A DNA stretch of 64,000 nucleotides from Apostichopus japonicus (Eukaryota; Echinodermata; Holothuroidea; Aspidochirotida; Stichopodidae). The notes under the pieces are model-generated. The model was not told where the DNA came from. It ran no database searches and was given only the letters and a program-made list of their open reading frames with translations. Numbering within the stretch: the stretch's first letter is position 1; the number at the start of each line of letters is the position of its first letter. This document shows, piece by piece, positions 9,869 to 20,654 of the stretch. The position numbers were made by a program, and so were the translations under genes. The DNA is taken from contig NC_092577.1 of assembly GCF_037975245.1 (NCBI RefSeq), positions 24,547,398 to 24,611,397 on the forward strand, in the 5' to 3' direction.

Positions 9869-10717
9869 GATACCGAAGGTGGCTAGGCCAGAGGAGTAAC
9901 AAAAACAAAAACAAACTAAACACAGGTTTAAACTGAAAACGATATACGATAACTATATACGACGAACGCACACCCGCCTGGCGGGAAGTATAGCACAGTA
10001 CAGTAAGGTAAGATAGTAGCTGTATCAGATGGAGAGCGAGAGCGAAAAACACGTCTGCACTCCACGAAAGCCAACTGCCAACTGCCGGTAGTACTTTATT
10101 GTTCAAATTGTTGAGTGGTAAAACTGTAGTATCACAGTAAAGTCCTCTTCAAACTTCTGAATGGAAGTGTAGAATCAATCTTGTTATCGATATCTCAATC
10201 CCTCAGAAAATACTGGTAGTTGAGCACTGACGATATATAGTAGAATGGTATAATATGTGTCGTCGCTTGTATTCGTACAGAAAACTGAGAAACTCTCCGA
10301 TCTGGGCGGGTTTATATACGATTCGCCATGTCAAGAATCCTCCAGATCTTTCTCGATACACCTGAGAAACAACGTGACCCGGTTTCTCTATTTGCGGAAG
10401 TCCTTTGCATCTCTCCGCGCGAATATTCCAGAGAATCCACGAAGATGCCGTGCACAGCTTACACGCGATTCCACGTAAACCGACGTTAACCCGAGACCAG
10501 CGTGTCATCATAAGGAATATACCAGAACAAACATTCTGACACGGTAACCCGACCTAATTTCTGAAATACTTTCTATCATATAACATTAGGTTCCTTACTA
10601 GCAGTGACTAGCGTTAGGCTACAATGTATGTATGTATGTATGTATATGTGATCTTCCCGCAAGCAGGAACTCGCGAAAGAAGCCATGGAGGCCTCGAGGC
10701 CATGGGCCCTCGTAACA

Positions 10718-11269
10718 TTAGCTTCGTGTCGAAAGTTTGGGAAAGGGGAACGAGTTTACGAATTGACCGGGGATAATACAAAAGATGGTGGTGCTTGGGT
10801 ATGAGGTGGTGTTCACGAAACAGTCTTAAAAAGAATTCATGATACTGTTTTATTTTCGATTTCAGGTAATATGCTTATAATAGGTGCAGATACTAGTTTG
10901 TAAATTTCTAGCAAAATAAGATGTTGGGACTTTGTCACCTATCATAATTGGAATGTAAACAGCAAGGCAATGCATTTGCGAAGCATTTTGGCCACTTGCT
11001 CCAAATAGCTTAACAAGGTGATATGCAAGAATTCGACTAGGTTTGTTTGACTGTTCTATGAAACCATAATTCAAATGTTTGAATTCTTGGATTGAGATCA
11101 TTCACAGTAAAATAACTTTGCATTATAATGAATTCATGAAGAATATGTTCTATGGATACAATTCCCTCCAAGAAGTCATGCAGATGTCAGGAGAAGCATT
11201 GTACAGCAAGAAATCAATATTCATACCTTGGTTATCCAAATCTTTAAAATAACTACTATCCTGGTATGT
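10718..11269. other. Unassigned sequence
   Basis: AT-rich sequence between the solo LTR and the decayed ORF at 11270. Open stretches here are short and show no recognisable motif. Confidence 0.5.
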
Positions 11270-11735
11270 TTTTTGTTTAATATTTTCTTCTCCACAAACC
11301 TGTTTTGCCAATAAAATGTTTGCCATACATCCTTCCTGGCTGTTGTAAGAGCAGCCTTACATTTTCAGCTATTGGTATATATTCAAATGTTTCTTCCGTT
11401 TGTTTTTGCTCAGTCCTCACGGTGGATGTACTGAATTTTTCTTTATATATTTTGCCAGGTCAAATTTCCTTTGGTACTATCATTGCCCCTGTATGAATTA
11501 CATATTGTCTTTGCTGATACTGCGTCAAAAGACCAGTGGAACTAAATGGATCTTTCACAACCCTTGCAAACTGATTTAAAGCACTAAACTATTTCATGAC
11601 ATCACATGCTATATTTGCTACATCTTGTAATATGTGATCTAGTACCTCTCCTAATGTATGTAATACTTTTTCTAATAAACTGACGAGATGTGTCCACAAT
11701 GTTTTGTACTGTTGTATTCTTGAGACTAGCAACAT
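11270..11735 (-). pseudogene. Decayed ORF of unknown, possibly transposon, origin
   Basis: The minus strand contains protein-like runs separated by stops: TQYQQRQYVIHTGAMIVPKE near 11480-11535, then QTEETFEYIPIAENVRLLLQ near 11345-11405. The FEYIPI...LLLQ wording resembles uncharacterised, transposon-associated proteins of invertebrates and fish, but I cannot name the family. A third run (LKNTTVQNIVDTS) near 11680-11715 suggests the relic continued to the right before Tx1-C landed in it; matching coding sequence beyond 13557 is not clear. Stops in all frames show it is dead. Confidence 0.35.
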
Positions 11736-11745
11736 ACAATGCAGC

Positions 11746-13556
11746 CCAAGGCCAGCAGAAGGCCTTTGACATGGTGGATCGCGGTTTTTTAATGAAGGTA
11801 TTGGAAACGTTAAAGATGCATCCAAGTTTTCGTAAATGGATTTCTGTTTTGTATCAGGAAAGTTTCAGTTCTGTAATCGTAAATGGGTTTTGTTCGGAGG
11901 TTTTTGACGTAGAGAGGGGGGTGCGCCAGGGGTGCCCTCTGTCTCCATTACTTTGTTTTGTTTAGCGAGTCGCTCTCGTCTTTGGAAAGGGACTCCAGAC
12001 TTGCCCCATTCGTTGTGCCAGGGGGTGCCAAAGTGAAATGCATTCAATATGCTGATGACGTCACGTGTGTTGTCTCGAGTCTGGGCTCCTTTCGTGCCCT
12101 CTCGCATTTATCTATCTTTGAGAGAGCTACCGGGGCGAAGTTGTATCCGGAAAAGACAAAGGGCCTTCGTCTTGGTAGCTGGAGATACAGAGGCTTACCA
12201 TTCGGTGCGTCGTGGTCGGATCTAAATATATCAAAATTAATGGTATATGGTTCGGCTACGATGCACCTTGTGATGTCACCTGGAACGAGAGGGCTGAGGT
12301 ACTTGAGAGCAGGGCTCGAAACCTTTGGCGCCCGGTGGTTTTCGATCCTAGGGAAAGTCACCGTAGTTGATCGTTTGTTTCGCCCATCTTGTGGTACCCG
12401 GGCGCGGTGTTTCCAATTCCGCGTCGCGTCCTGGTGCGCTTGGAGAGAGCGATATTTTCATTTATTTCGTCGGGTGGTACAGAGCTTGTCAAAAGGGCGG
12501 TAATGTACCAAAAACTGGAGAAGGGGGTGGTTCATCTGGGAACTGAATTGACCTTTTTGTTATTTAAGCAGTTCTTTGTAGCGGTAACTGACCCACGGTT
12601 GCCTTGTTCATATTTTGTACGTTTTTGGGGTGGTTTGCACGTGCGTCGATGGGTCCCGGCGCTGTTTAGCAACATAGAACCGCATAGTAGTACTCCAAAC
12701 AGGGTGGTGCGTGTCATTTGCTCCACTCTGATTGAGGTCCCCCTGTTGAATTGTCACAGACGGCCCTCGTTCACAGTTGCGGAATAGGGCCTTGAATGCA
12801 ATTTTTGTCAAGGGACGTCATTCTGCCGAAGTATGGCGTTCGGTGCATTCAAGGTTGAATGGTTGCAGGCTCCGTGATCTTGCCTGGAGAATTGCACACG
12901 GTGCATTGGTGACCAACCTTAAAAGGTATCATTGGCAATTGGGTGATGGACTGTGCCCAAGGACCGGCTGTGACAGCTTAGAGAGTACCACTCATGTTTT
13001 TGGCATTGTTGCTTTGTTTTTAAACTTATGGGAGTGGTTCCAGACCTGGACAGACCGTGTAACGGGAGACCGTTCATGGTCGGTAGGACAGGGCTTTATA
13101 TTACATGGGGTAGACCCTCCAGTTTGTTCGGTTGCTGTATTGCATCGCATCATTTTTGTTTGCTCTATTGTGAAAAAACATGTTTGGCGGAATAGATGTG
13201 ATGTGATTTTTAGGGGGAAGGTTGCCAGTTGTCAGGCAGTCCTGGAGGCGGTGAACTCTGACATTCGCCTTAAAATTGAAGGCGATTTTCGCCGTTTATC
13301 TGGGGGTGCCTTTTTCGGACGGTGGTATGCTGGGGAGGGGTTTTTCGTTTCGCTGCGTGCGGGTCGTCCCTTTGTAGTTTTTTAATGTTTCAGTGGGGGG
13401 GGGGGGGGTTGGGCGTTTTTTGTCGCTGCAGGTCGGTGGGCGTATGTTATTTCTTTGGGCTCGCTTGACCTGAGTTTCGTTTTTCACAATGGGATGGTTC
13501 GGTAGTGCTGTTTGGCCTGACGTTTTGTATCCCGCATGGCGGATCACGTAAAAAGC
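11746..13556 (+). mobile_element. Tx1-C: 5'-truncated Tx1 LINE copy
   Basis: A copy of the Tx1-A family on the plus strand, cut at its 5' end inside the reverse transcriptase, with a full 3' UTR including the G-run and the terminal ACGTAAAAAGC. It is flanked by the 10-bp duplication ACAATGCAGC (11736-11745 and 13557-13566). Precise duplications and 5' truncation are typical of target-primed reverse transcription that stopped early. Confidence 0.9.
11749..13385 (+). pseudogene. Tx1-C ORF2 remnant
   Basis: This covers the second half of ORF2, from QQKAFDMVDRGFL through YADD to the C-terminal zinc-binding domain and the same terminal residues as Tx1-A (GRPFVVF). It is broken by frameshifts: one near 11960 in the SPLLCFV segment, more near 12220-12400, and one near 12785. 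The zinc-domain cysteine/histidine set is partly altered (THVFGIV in place of the HVFWHC wording). It lacks the endonuclease and the front of the reverse transcriptase, so it cannot be functional. Confidence 0.88.
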
Positions 13557-13566
13557 ACAATGCAGC

Positions 13567-15000
13567 AGCACTTTCCAATTGCTATGTCATTTGTAGATGT
13601 GTTTTAGGGTTATCTTTTCTCCACCATTAATATCCTGTACTTGTTGCGTAACATGTTCATCAGGACTAACAGGAATTTGCTCAACTGCCGGACCTGGTTC
13701 TTCTTGCTAAATTTCACGTGGATTCGCCAATAATGCATGTTTGGTCAATAAGTGCCTTCTGTATGTATTTCTATTATATTAAATCTTTTTACAAGTCGAA
13801 TGGCTACATATAATTTTAGTTGCAAACTGAGATGTTTCCCTAGCAGGTGAATATTTGTAAACTGCTTCAAGCACTTATAACAACAATACATAGTACTCAA
13901 ATGAAACTCACAAGATAGTTGTACCTTACGTTGAAGTGATGTTTAAACTTTAAACGAAGACCGAGTTTGGGGATTATCTGTGTTATGCTCTCGACATCCA
14001 GTAACTCAAATAGTGAAATACTACAACAACAAAAAACATCAATCTTGTCAGCTGTGTAAATTTGAGGGAAAATATTTTACAAATAACACTGTTACAAAGC
14101 TTGATAACAGTAATGTAGTACTGTAAAAAGCATTGAGGTGTGACCAACAATATTCACATTTGATGACCAATATGGACACTTCTTGTACTCAGCCTACAGA
14201 TATGGTGTTTACATAATTGACCGTTCATCTCTACAAAAATTAATGCGCTTCTTGTCCCTAATGTGGTCACGTACACACCAAACACGAGAAGTGAAAAATG
14301 TCCTTCTTGAAAACTGTGTTTACAAGCTTGGCAGCACAAACACACACACATACGCCGTTATGATTGCAAAGCTTACTATTTTCAACACAACTAACAAAGC
14401 GATGAAATTGTTAAATTTCAAACTGCCCCTTTTCCTTGTTTTCACATTTGGCACTAAATATGAGTGCCAGGGGCATATTTTAATGGACATGCTAGTCATG
14501 TTGAGTGATTGCCTGGCCTTAAAAGAAATATTTTACTGGTAATGTTAGCCTAGGCTATTGTAGTGTTGTTTAAGGAGACCTATCAGTGTATAATTGTACG
14601 AAAGGCTATATATATAGGCTTGGCGCTTACTGTTAGAAATAGCTTATCCTAACGTTCGACCTTACACTAACATTTCGTCTTAACGTTAAACTTGCAAGAG
14701 TGAGGCCTAGGCGAGGGGCATATGTCGTTTAAAACAGTTTTCGTTTAGCATTCAACGGTGAAATTGTACTTCAAGACTTATTCAAATGATATTCTTTCCG
14801 CATAAAAGGTTAGTACTTTGATTATGCTAGTTGTACCTGGCCTAACACCTGTGCCAAGTATATAAAAAAAGGTCTGTTATCTTTGCAAGGAACAGCTGGT
14901 CGGATTATTCTAGATCTTCCTAGGATTGCATCTACAGCCGATGTTCTCTCAGCTCTATCCTCGATCCCTATATAGCAAAGATGGAATTATCACCGTCAGG
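13567..15000. other. Unassigned sequence
   Basis: No recognisable gene. A 119-codon plus-strand ORF at 14183-14542 has no motif and biased composition, and I do not accept it as a gene. Around 13640-13770 the minus strand has short protein-like runs that may continue the decayed ORF left of Tx1-C. Confidence 0.4.
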
Positions 15001-15255
15001 TTTTTCTGTATAAAATTCACATAGCAGCTGCTCCTGACTATCTTTGTGACAGGTTATGTCCATGTCTCCTCAAGTGAATCTGCCGCAAGAGCTTCTACCT
15101 TTGGTGGTTTCTGCCTTCCACATTCCTCCACTAATTGGGGGAGACGTCGTCAAACTTACCATGGGGTTAATCAATGGAATGCGCTGCCTTCACATATTCG
15201 AATGTGCAATAACACTGATACCTTTAAATGTAAATTTAAATGGCCTGGCTTTTAG
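15001..15255 (+). mobile_element. CR1/L2-like LINE 3' fragment
   Basis: Two overlapping frames encode the typical C-terminus of a CR1/L2/Jockey-type reverse transcriptase protein: KIHIAAAPDYLCD, then, after a frameshift, TYHGVNQWNALPSHIR and FKCKFKWPGF with a stop at 15253-15255. The ...WNALP..IR...FK..LK pattern is the hallmark of this tail. The rest of the element is absent. It is a dead, 5'-truncated copy. Confidence 0.65.
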
Positions 15256-15379
15256 TCAGGTGGCTTAGCAACAATTTTTAGGCTTAACGTTACCGGCCGG
15301 ACAAAAGTACCAAATTTGGCATGGAGTTTCTTTTCGACCTATATATCGATTTTATCCGTGGAACCCACTTTATCGGTTG

Positions 15380-15600
15380 CGATTTTTCAAGATGGCGGCC
15401 AAAATCCAAGATGGCCGCCAGAAAAAAAGGAAATGTCATATATCTGGCTGTAAAAATCGGACATGAACAAATGAGGGGTCAATTAAGGTGTTTCCGAGCT
15501 CACTGAAACAGATGATGGTCATGGAATGTTGCTTGGGCCACCCACTTCCAAGATGGCGGCCAGAATCCAAGATGGCCCCCTGAAAAAAAAAAGGAAATTT
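15380..15600. repeat. Paired AAGATGGCGGCC (YY1-like) repeat
   Basis: Two related blocks about 160 bp apart each contain two AAGATGGC motifs in direct orientation: near 15389 and 15408, and near 15550 and 15569. Each is followed by a poly-A run and GGAAAT(G/T)TCATATAT. AAGATGGCGGC is the classic YY1 consensus. I read this as a short dispersed or tandem repeat; regulatory activity is only a possibility. Confidence 0.5.
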
Positions 15601-15945
15601 CATATATATTCAATCCCCAGATCACCTGTGCCCTTTTCTGATCGGGACAATCAAACCTTCCGTCCTCAAACGTGTAAATGAAACCGGGCTTGCACCCTGA
15701 CTATATGTTATGGCTGGTATTCTAATTGTGTCACTTTGGCTCAGGAAGCCACTTAGGACTTATTGGGGAACTTTGAGGTGTGATCGACCGTAGATAGACA
15801 CTGCCGCAAACCCGTTATTATATGGGAGTAACGAGTGTCATGTAAGACTGATTACATTGAGTCAACTATATAATAGGGTAACTTGAGGGAAAACAGACCA
15901 GATGTGAATACCGACTCATTGAGAGATTTTGTACGATTTTGCACC

Positions 15946-16172
15946 CTTCATAAACACAACGTCAATTGTGCGAAGAACACACGCTATGTCAGGTCACAAG
16001 TCATCTGAGGTATTTAGGTCGTTCTTTTCGAACCTGTACTCCAGGGCTGCTATTAGCGAGGATCTCCAGGAAGACTTGTTGTCTGGTATAGACAAGCCCC
16101 CCCCCCCCTTCATAAACACATATCAATTCTGCGAACAACACATGCTAAGTCGGGTCACTAGTCATCTGAGGT
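15946..16172 (+). repeat. 65-bp direct repeats flanking a Tx1 ORF2 scrap
   Basis: An imperfect direct repeat of about 65 bp (15946-16011 and 16108-16172), starting CTTCATAAACAC and ending TCATCTGAGGT, brackets 96 bp (16012-16107). The enclosed piece encodes SFFSNLYSRAAISEDLQED, matching the Tx1 ORF2 region just before the reverse transcriptase fingers, then runs into a poly-C tract. The arrangement resembles a very long target duplication around an internal LINE fragment. Confidence 0.6.
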
Positions 16173-16235
16173 CAACCAATAACACTAATAACTAAAATAA
16201 CAACCAATAACACCAATAATGAAGGCGTGAAACCA

Positions 16236-17034
16236 TCATTCCCACACCAACCGGACAAAGGGACACTCCAGCAAAAGGTGTTGCATAGTCCTGATGGCTT
16301 TACAGCCCACACAGGGACAAATCCCATAACCTAATCGCCACCTTACTAGGCGAAAATGGTTAGTGATGAGGACCCCATGTGCAATCCTCCTCGCGAAGTC
16401 CCGGAGACGGCTATCTAGTGACTTACAACACACAGAACACCACACATCTGGAGAGATGGCGGTTTGGCAAGCCGAGGGGGCCACGTTAAGCAGAACATCT
16501 GGCCCACCCTCCTCTTTGATTCTACAAAATGAGTCATCTTGGCCGGTTATTGCAAAAGGATCCGGGCCAGTAGTGGCGAAAAAGAAAACCATCCCAGAAC
16601 CTAACAAAAAAGGCAAACGAGGGATTCTCAAACGCAAGAAGAACCTTTCAAAAGGAGAAAGCGCAGTTAAGATAGTAGGTGGACCAAACCATGCCCACCC
16701 GCTCAAGGGGGTCTTTTACAGAACGGTCCTTTGAGAAGGTTTGGTTTGCACTTTCCCCAAATGAAATCAAAAATGATCCTCTCCAATCGCACCAAGGAAT
16801 AATCTGGTGCAGCGATGACCGTACCAGGATACCAAAGGAGAGGAAAAATAAAACGATTGACAACTGTAACCTTCCCAGGGAGGGAGAGTCACCTCCGATT
16901 GAATGTGTCGAGCCTTGCCTCCACCTGATCAGCCTTCTCGGCCCAAGTGGTGGCCTCCGGGGCACCATAACCTAGCCAGATGCCGATTACCCTGATCATG
17001 ACATCTGACCAAGTAGCATCGAACGGGTTCAGTT
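16236..17034 (-). pseudogene. Tx1-E: ORF2 C-terminal fragment, second Tx1 family
   Basis: On the minus strand, frames encode the end of a Tx1 ORF2 distinct from Tx1-A. It runs from a stretch equivalent to NGIWFGYDAP (here IGIWLGYGAPEATTW) through PGKVTVVNRF and LVRLERIIF to the zinc-binding tail (RDFARRIAHGVLITN, CPCVGC, HLLLECPF). Several stops and frameshifts break it. Its left end, near 16236, falls inside the protein, so the 3' UTR is missing. It lies head to head with the Tx1-D1 ORF1 fragment, so the two are separate insertions or a rearrangement. Confidence 0.75.
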
Positions 17035-17045
17035 CGAACGGGTAG

Positions 17046-18240
17046 AGTTCAGTTCAGTTCTCGTGGAGTGCGGACGTCTTTTCGGCTGCTCTCCACTTTT
17101 CGTTGACCACACCTTTTTGTGTTTTTACGTTGGCCTTTCCTTAGTTTGCAGTTTGTGTTAGTGTAGTTTGTGTGTTTTGGGTTTGCTTCGTTTTGGTTTT
17201 TGTATGGGTGCGTGGCTTTGCCACACCCCTAGCTGTCATGGCGGCTCGCCGTGACAGCAAATCGTATTGTTGAGTTTTTCGGGGGAGGCTAAGGTCGTCC
17301 CCGGACAAGTTTTTTCAGTTTTGCGTTCTGTTGGTTTAAAAGTCCCTGGAGAGGTTGACGCGCTTCAGCGTAAACCTCTCCGGGGTATGAATTGTTTTGA
17401 TGTTCGTTTTACCTCGGAAGCTGCCCGCGTCCGAGGCGTCCATGTGTTGGAGGGAGTCGAGGGACTGAAGGTCACACCGTACGGGAGATAGTCCTCCATC
17501 TCCCTCTGGACAGGTTGTTGTCTGAACAGATTGTTGTGCGGAAACTGGGGCGTTTTGGGAAAGTAACCGGCTACGAGGAGCCGGAATTCCTTGAATGGAA
17601 GGGTGTAAACACCGGGACCAGACGAGTTAGATTTCAACTCAAGTCCGATATCCCCTCTACCTTGTGGGCTAATGGGCACAGGGCCCACGTTGCATACCCG
17701 GGCCAGCCTCGCACTTGTTGGAGGTGTGGGCTGGAAGGGCATGAGGCCAGGTTGTGCCCGAACAAGCGGTGTAGCCGCTGTTTACAGGTTGGGCATACCC
17801 TGGCCGAGTGTAAAGGGGATATCGTATGTAACTCGTGTGGGAAAACGGGCCATCTCGCTCGTTTATGCCCAGACCGCTCATACGCCGCGAGAGTGGCTAC
17901 GGGCGTGGTTGAAGCGGTCCCTTTTCAAACCGTATCACCTGATGCTCCTCTCATCGCCCCAGTGTCCGACACTAGCGCCCCGGTGGAGGTTTTCAACTCC
18001 CCTTCGTGTTCCACCTCGTCCCTGGAGGAAGTTGCCGCTCCGGCCGAGACTTAGTTGGTTATCTCTCAGCGTCCTGTTCCTCTTGTGCTGAGACCACTGG
18101 CATTAGGTCATCCTGAATGGATGTGCCTTGTGGATCTGGATCTTCGTTCACCTCAGGTGCGACCCTCTGTGGCATAGTCAACACTTCTGCCCTGTAATTC
18201 CGATTAACCTCGCCATTGGGTCCCCCTGACCGGTCCATAG
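17046..18240 (+). mobile_element. Tx1-D1: 5' UTR and ORF1 fragment
   Basis: A 5' leader closely similar to Tx1-D2 (shared CGTGGAGTGCGGACGT and CCACTTTTCGTTGACCACAC) is followed by an ORF1. No ORF2 follows. The right border abuts the start of Tx1-D2, giving two head-to-tail copies of the family. Confidence 0.7.
17238..18054 (+). pseudogene. Tx1-D1 ORF1 remnant, CCHC protein
   Basis: The ATG at 17238 opens the conserved start (MAARRDSK) but a small frameshift follows at once; the frame resumes at 17267 (LSFSGEAKVVPGQVFSV) and shifts again near 17490. Three CCHC knuckles are intact around 17720-17875: CWRCGLEGHEARLC, CSRCLQVGHTLAEC and CNSCGKTGHLARLC. The frame ends at a stop at 18052-18054, much earlier than the D2 copy. 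It is the same type of RNA-binding protein as Tx1-A ORF1, but diverged enough to be another family. Confidence 0.75.
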
Positions 18241-18423
18241 TGTTTAGTAGTTTGCTTTCGTGGAGTGCGGACGTGTTTTCGGCTGCTCTCCACTTTTCGT
18301 TGACCACACACTTTGTTTTTTACGTTGGCCTTTCAATAGTTTGTAGTTTGTTTAGTGTAGTTTTGGCTTTGTTGCGTGGTTTTTGTTTTCGTAGGTGCGT
18401 GGCTTGCCACACCCCTAGCTGTC

Positions 18424-19654
18424 GTGGAGGCTCGCCGTGACAGCAAAATCGTATTGTTGAGTTTTTCGGGGGAGGCTAAGGTCGTGCCCGGACAAGTTTT
18501 GTTTTGGGTTCTGTTGGTTTAAAGGTCCTTGGAGAGGTTGACGCGCTTCAGCGTAAACCTCTCCGGGGTATGAATTATTTTGATGTTAGATTCACCTCGG
18601 AGGCTGCCCGCGTCCCAGGCGTCCATGTGTTGGAGGGAGTTGGGGAACTGAAGGTCACACCGTATGACAGTTCGGTGTGAGTGACAGTCCTCCATCTCCC
18701 TCTGGACATGTCTCAACAGGTTGTTGTGCGGACAACTGGGGCGTTTTGGGAAAGTGACCGGCTACGAGCCGGAATTCCGTGAATGTAAAGGTGTCAAGAC
18801 CGGGACTAGACGAGTTAGAATTCAACTGAAGTCCGATATGCCCTCTACCTTGTGGGCTAATGGGCACAGGGCCCACACTGCATATCCGGGCCAGCCTCGC
18901 TCTTGTTGGAGGTGTGGGCTGGAAGGGCATGAGGCCAGGTTGTGCCCGAACAAGCGGTGTAGCCGCTGTTTACAGGTTGGGCATACCCTGGCCGAGTGTA
19001 AAGGGGATATCGTGTGGGAAAACGGGCAATCTGGCCCGTTTATGCCCAGACCGCTCATACGCCGCGAGAGTGGCTACGGGCGTGTTTGAAGCGGTCCCCG
19101 TCCCGGCCTCTGACACCGTACCACCTGATGCTCCTGTCATCGCCCCAGTGTCCGACACTAGCGCCCCGGTGGAGGCTTTGTTCCCCCTTTCGTGTCCGAC
19201 CTCACCTCTGATCGAACTTGCCGAGACTGCCAGCCTGCCCACTGAGGCAGAGCAGGACAAAACGGCGGAGATGGTACTAACGGAGGGGCATGCGGCGCAG
19301 GATGCCGCTTGTACTGGTTTACCGGTAGCTTCGCCCGTTATCGGTGATACTAGTTGGGCCCCGAGTCAACCGGCCCAAGAGACATTGAGTGGCCCAGATT
19401 CTGACTCGCCAATGGAGGACTGCACTACAGCCTTATTAGTTGTGGCTAAGGAGTCCTCCGATTGGTTTGATGAGACGAAACAGGCCACTGATCTCATTGA
19501 CTCGAGTGGCCCTTCCACCCTAGGCGCTTCCGCTATACCGGACACGATGGTCGCTAGTGGACCTCCTGTTCCTGACAGGGAGGTCCACTCGATCAAGGTT
19601 GACGAGGAGCTAAGAACTCTGCTCGCTCGTAAGAAAAGGGGGGAACACTGCTAG
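18424..19654 (+). pseudogene. Tx1-D2 ORF1 remnant
   Basis: The start codon position (18424) reads GTG instead of ATG, so the normal start is lost, and frames shift near 18480, 18700 and 19010. Two CCHC knuckles are intact (CWRCGLEGHEARLC, CSRCLQVGHTLAEC); the third is missing its first half through a small deletion (to KTGNLARLC). The long C-terminal tail, rich in S, P, A and acidic residues, remains open to a stop at 19652-19654 after LLARKKRGEHC. It would have bound element RNA; it is now non-functional. Confidence 0.72.
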
Positions 19655-20654
19655 GGGCCTGAAAAGACCCATATTGGGAAAACTACGCAGGTAATGCGCA
19701 GGCCTGTTGTCTACTATCGGGACGGCGTACCCCGGATGAAGTTTTGGAGCGGGTTAGTTGTTAGGTGTGGGGGGGGGGGGGAGTTGTGTGGTCGTTACAT
19801 AATATGGGTTGTATGGTTCTGTTTGTGGTTTGGAGTTGGCTTTTTGGGGTTGGTTTGTAGAGCTTTATTGTTTTGGTTCTTCTCTTGGCCTTTGGGTCCG
19901 TGTCCTTTTCACGTCACGTCGAACACTACATTGTATACATTTGTGGGTGAGTGAGAGATTTCTGTTTGTGGGTTTTCAGTTGGGTTTATGGTCAGGCGCG
20001 TATCCAGGATTTTCTAACCCGGGGGGCGCGAATTACTATCTAAGCGGAGCGCCACCATCGGTTGGCGCGGAGCGTTCAAGAAAATTTCTGGTTTTGATAC
20101 CCCCCCAGATCACCGGAAATGGCACTTCTCGGGCTTGAAAATGACCAACCAGATGTACACTTTTGCCTGAGTACCAAGTATTTCCCAATAGTTTTTTTTT
20201 TTCCATCCATAACATTTTTGAAGATTGTCACCAGTCACACATCATGTTCGACCTCATTGCATGTCCTGTGGATCATTGCTTTTGTAGGTGATTCTACGTC
20301 ACGGCCCACAATATCCGAAAGCCCCACTTTTCATGGTTTTAAGCCCATTATTTGTTGAGAATTTGAAAATTCACATTTCTCGTGAATAAAAACATACCCA
20401 TAATGTTGCACAAAATTCAATCTATGGACAAACAATATAGAAAAACCCCCTTCAACCACTAACAGACAGGTCAAAATTGCACGAGTAGAGGGAAGTATGA
20501 TGAAGAATGTTGGTGAGGGAATTTTCGAAAATTCAGACACAGTTAATTTCTTGGTGTACAAATATTGCAACCTCTTATAACGGCTATTATAAAACTTGGT
20601 TGAAGGAAATGGAACATACCAGATATTTCCGATATCAGATAACCGAACACTACA

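Larger units (their letters stand above)
5118..10087 (-). mobile_element. Tx1-A: full-length L1/Tx1-clade LINE
   Basis: A 4970-bp non-LTR retrotransposon on the minus strand flanked by the 5-bp duplication GTAGT (5113-5117 and 10088-10092). From its 5' end it has a leader of about 220 bp, ORF1 with three CCHC knuckles, ORF2 (AP-type endonuclease, reverse transcriptase, C-terminal CCHC domain) and a 168-bp 3' UTR. The 3' UTR has a G-run and ends in ACGTAAAAAGC, with no long poly(A). The two ORFs nearly abut. The same 3' end is seen in the other Tx1 copies in the window. Both ORFs are uninterrupted, so this is a possible autonomous source copy. Assignment to the Tx1 branch rests on the protein style and zinc-binding tail, not on a tree. 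Confidence 0.9.
4564..10717. mobile_element. Solo LTR interrupted by Tx1-A LINE
   Basis: The sequence begins TGTTACG and ends CGTAACA, an LTR-type terminal inverted repeat, and is flanked on both sides by TTAG (4560-4563 and 10718-10721), a 4-bp target duplication. Removing the Tx1-A LINE nested at 5118-10087 leaves about 1.18 kb with no coding capacity, the expected size for a solo LTR left by LTR-LTR recombination. It carries a (GTAT)n microsatellite near 10625. No matching internal region or second LTR is visible, so the orientation and family are unknown. Confidence 0.62.

Noticed and set aside
14183-14542. 119-codon plus-strand ORF
   Set aside because: No recognisable motif, low-complexity composition and no supporting neighbours or splice sites.
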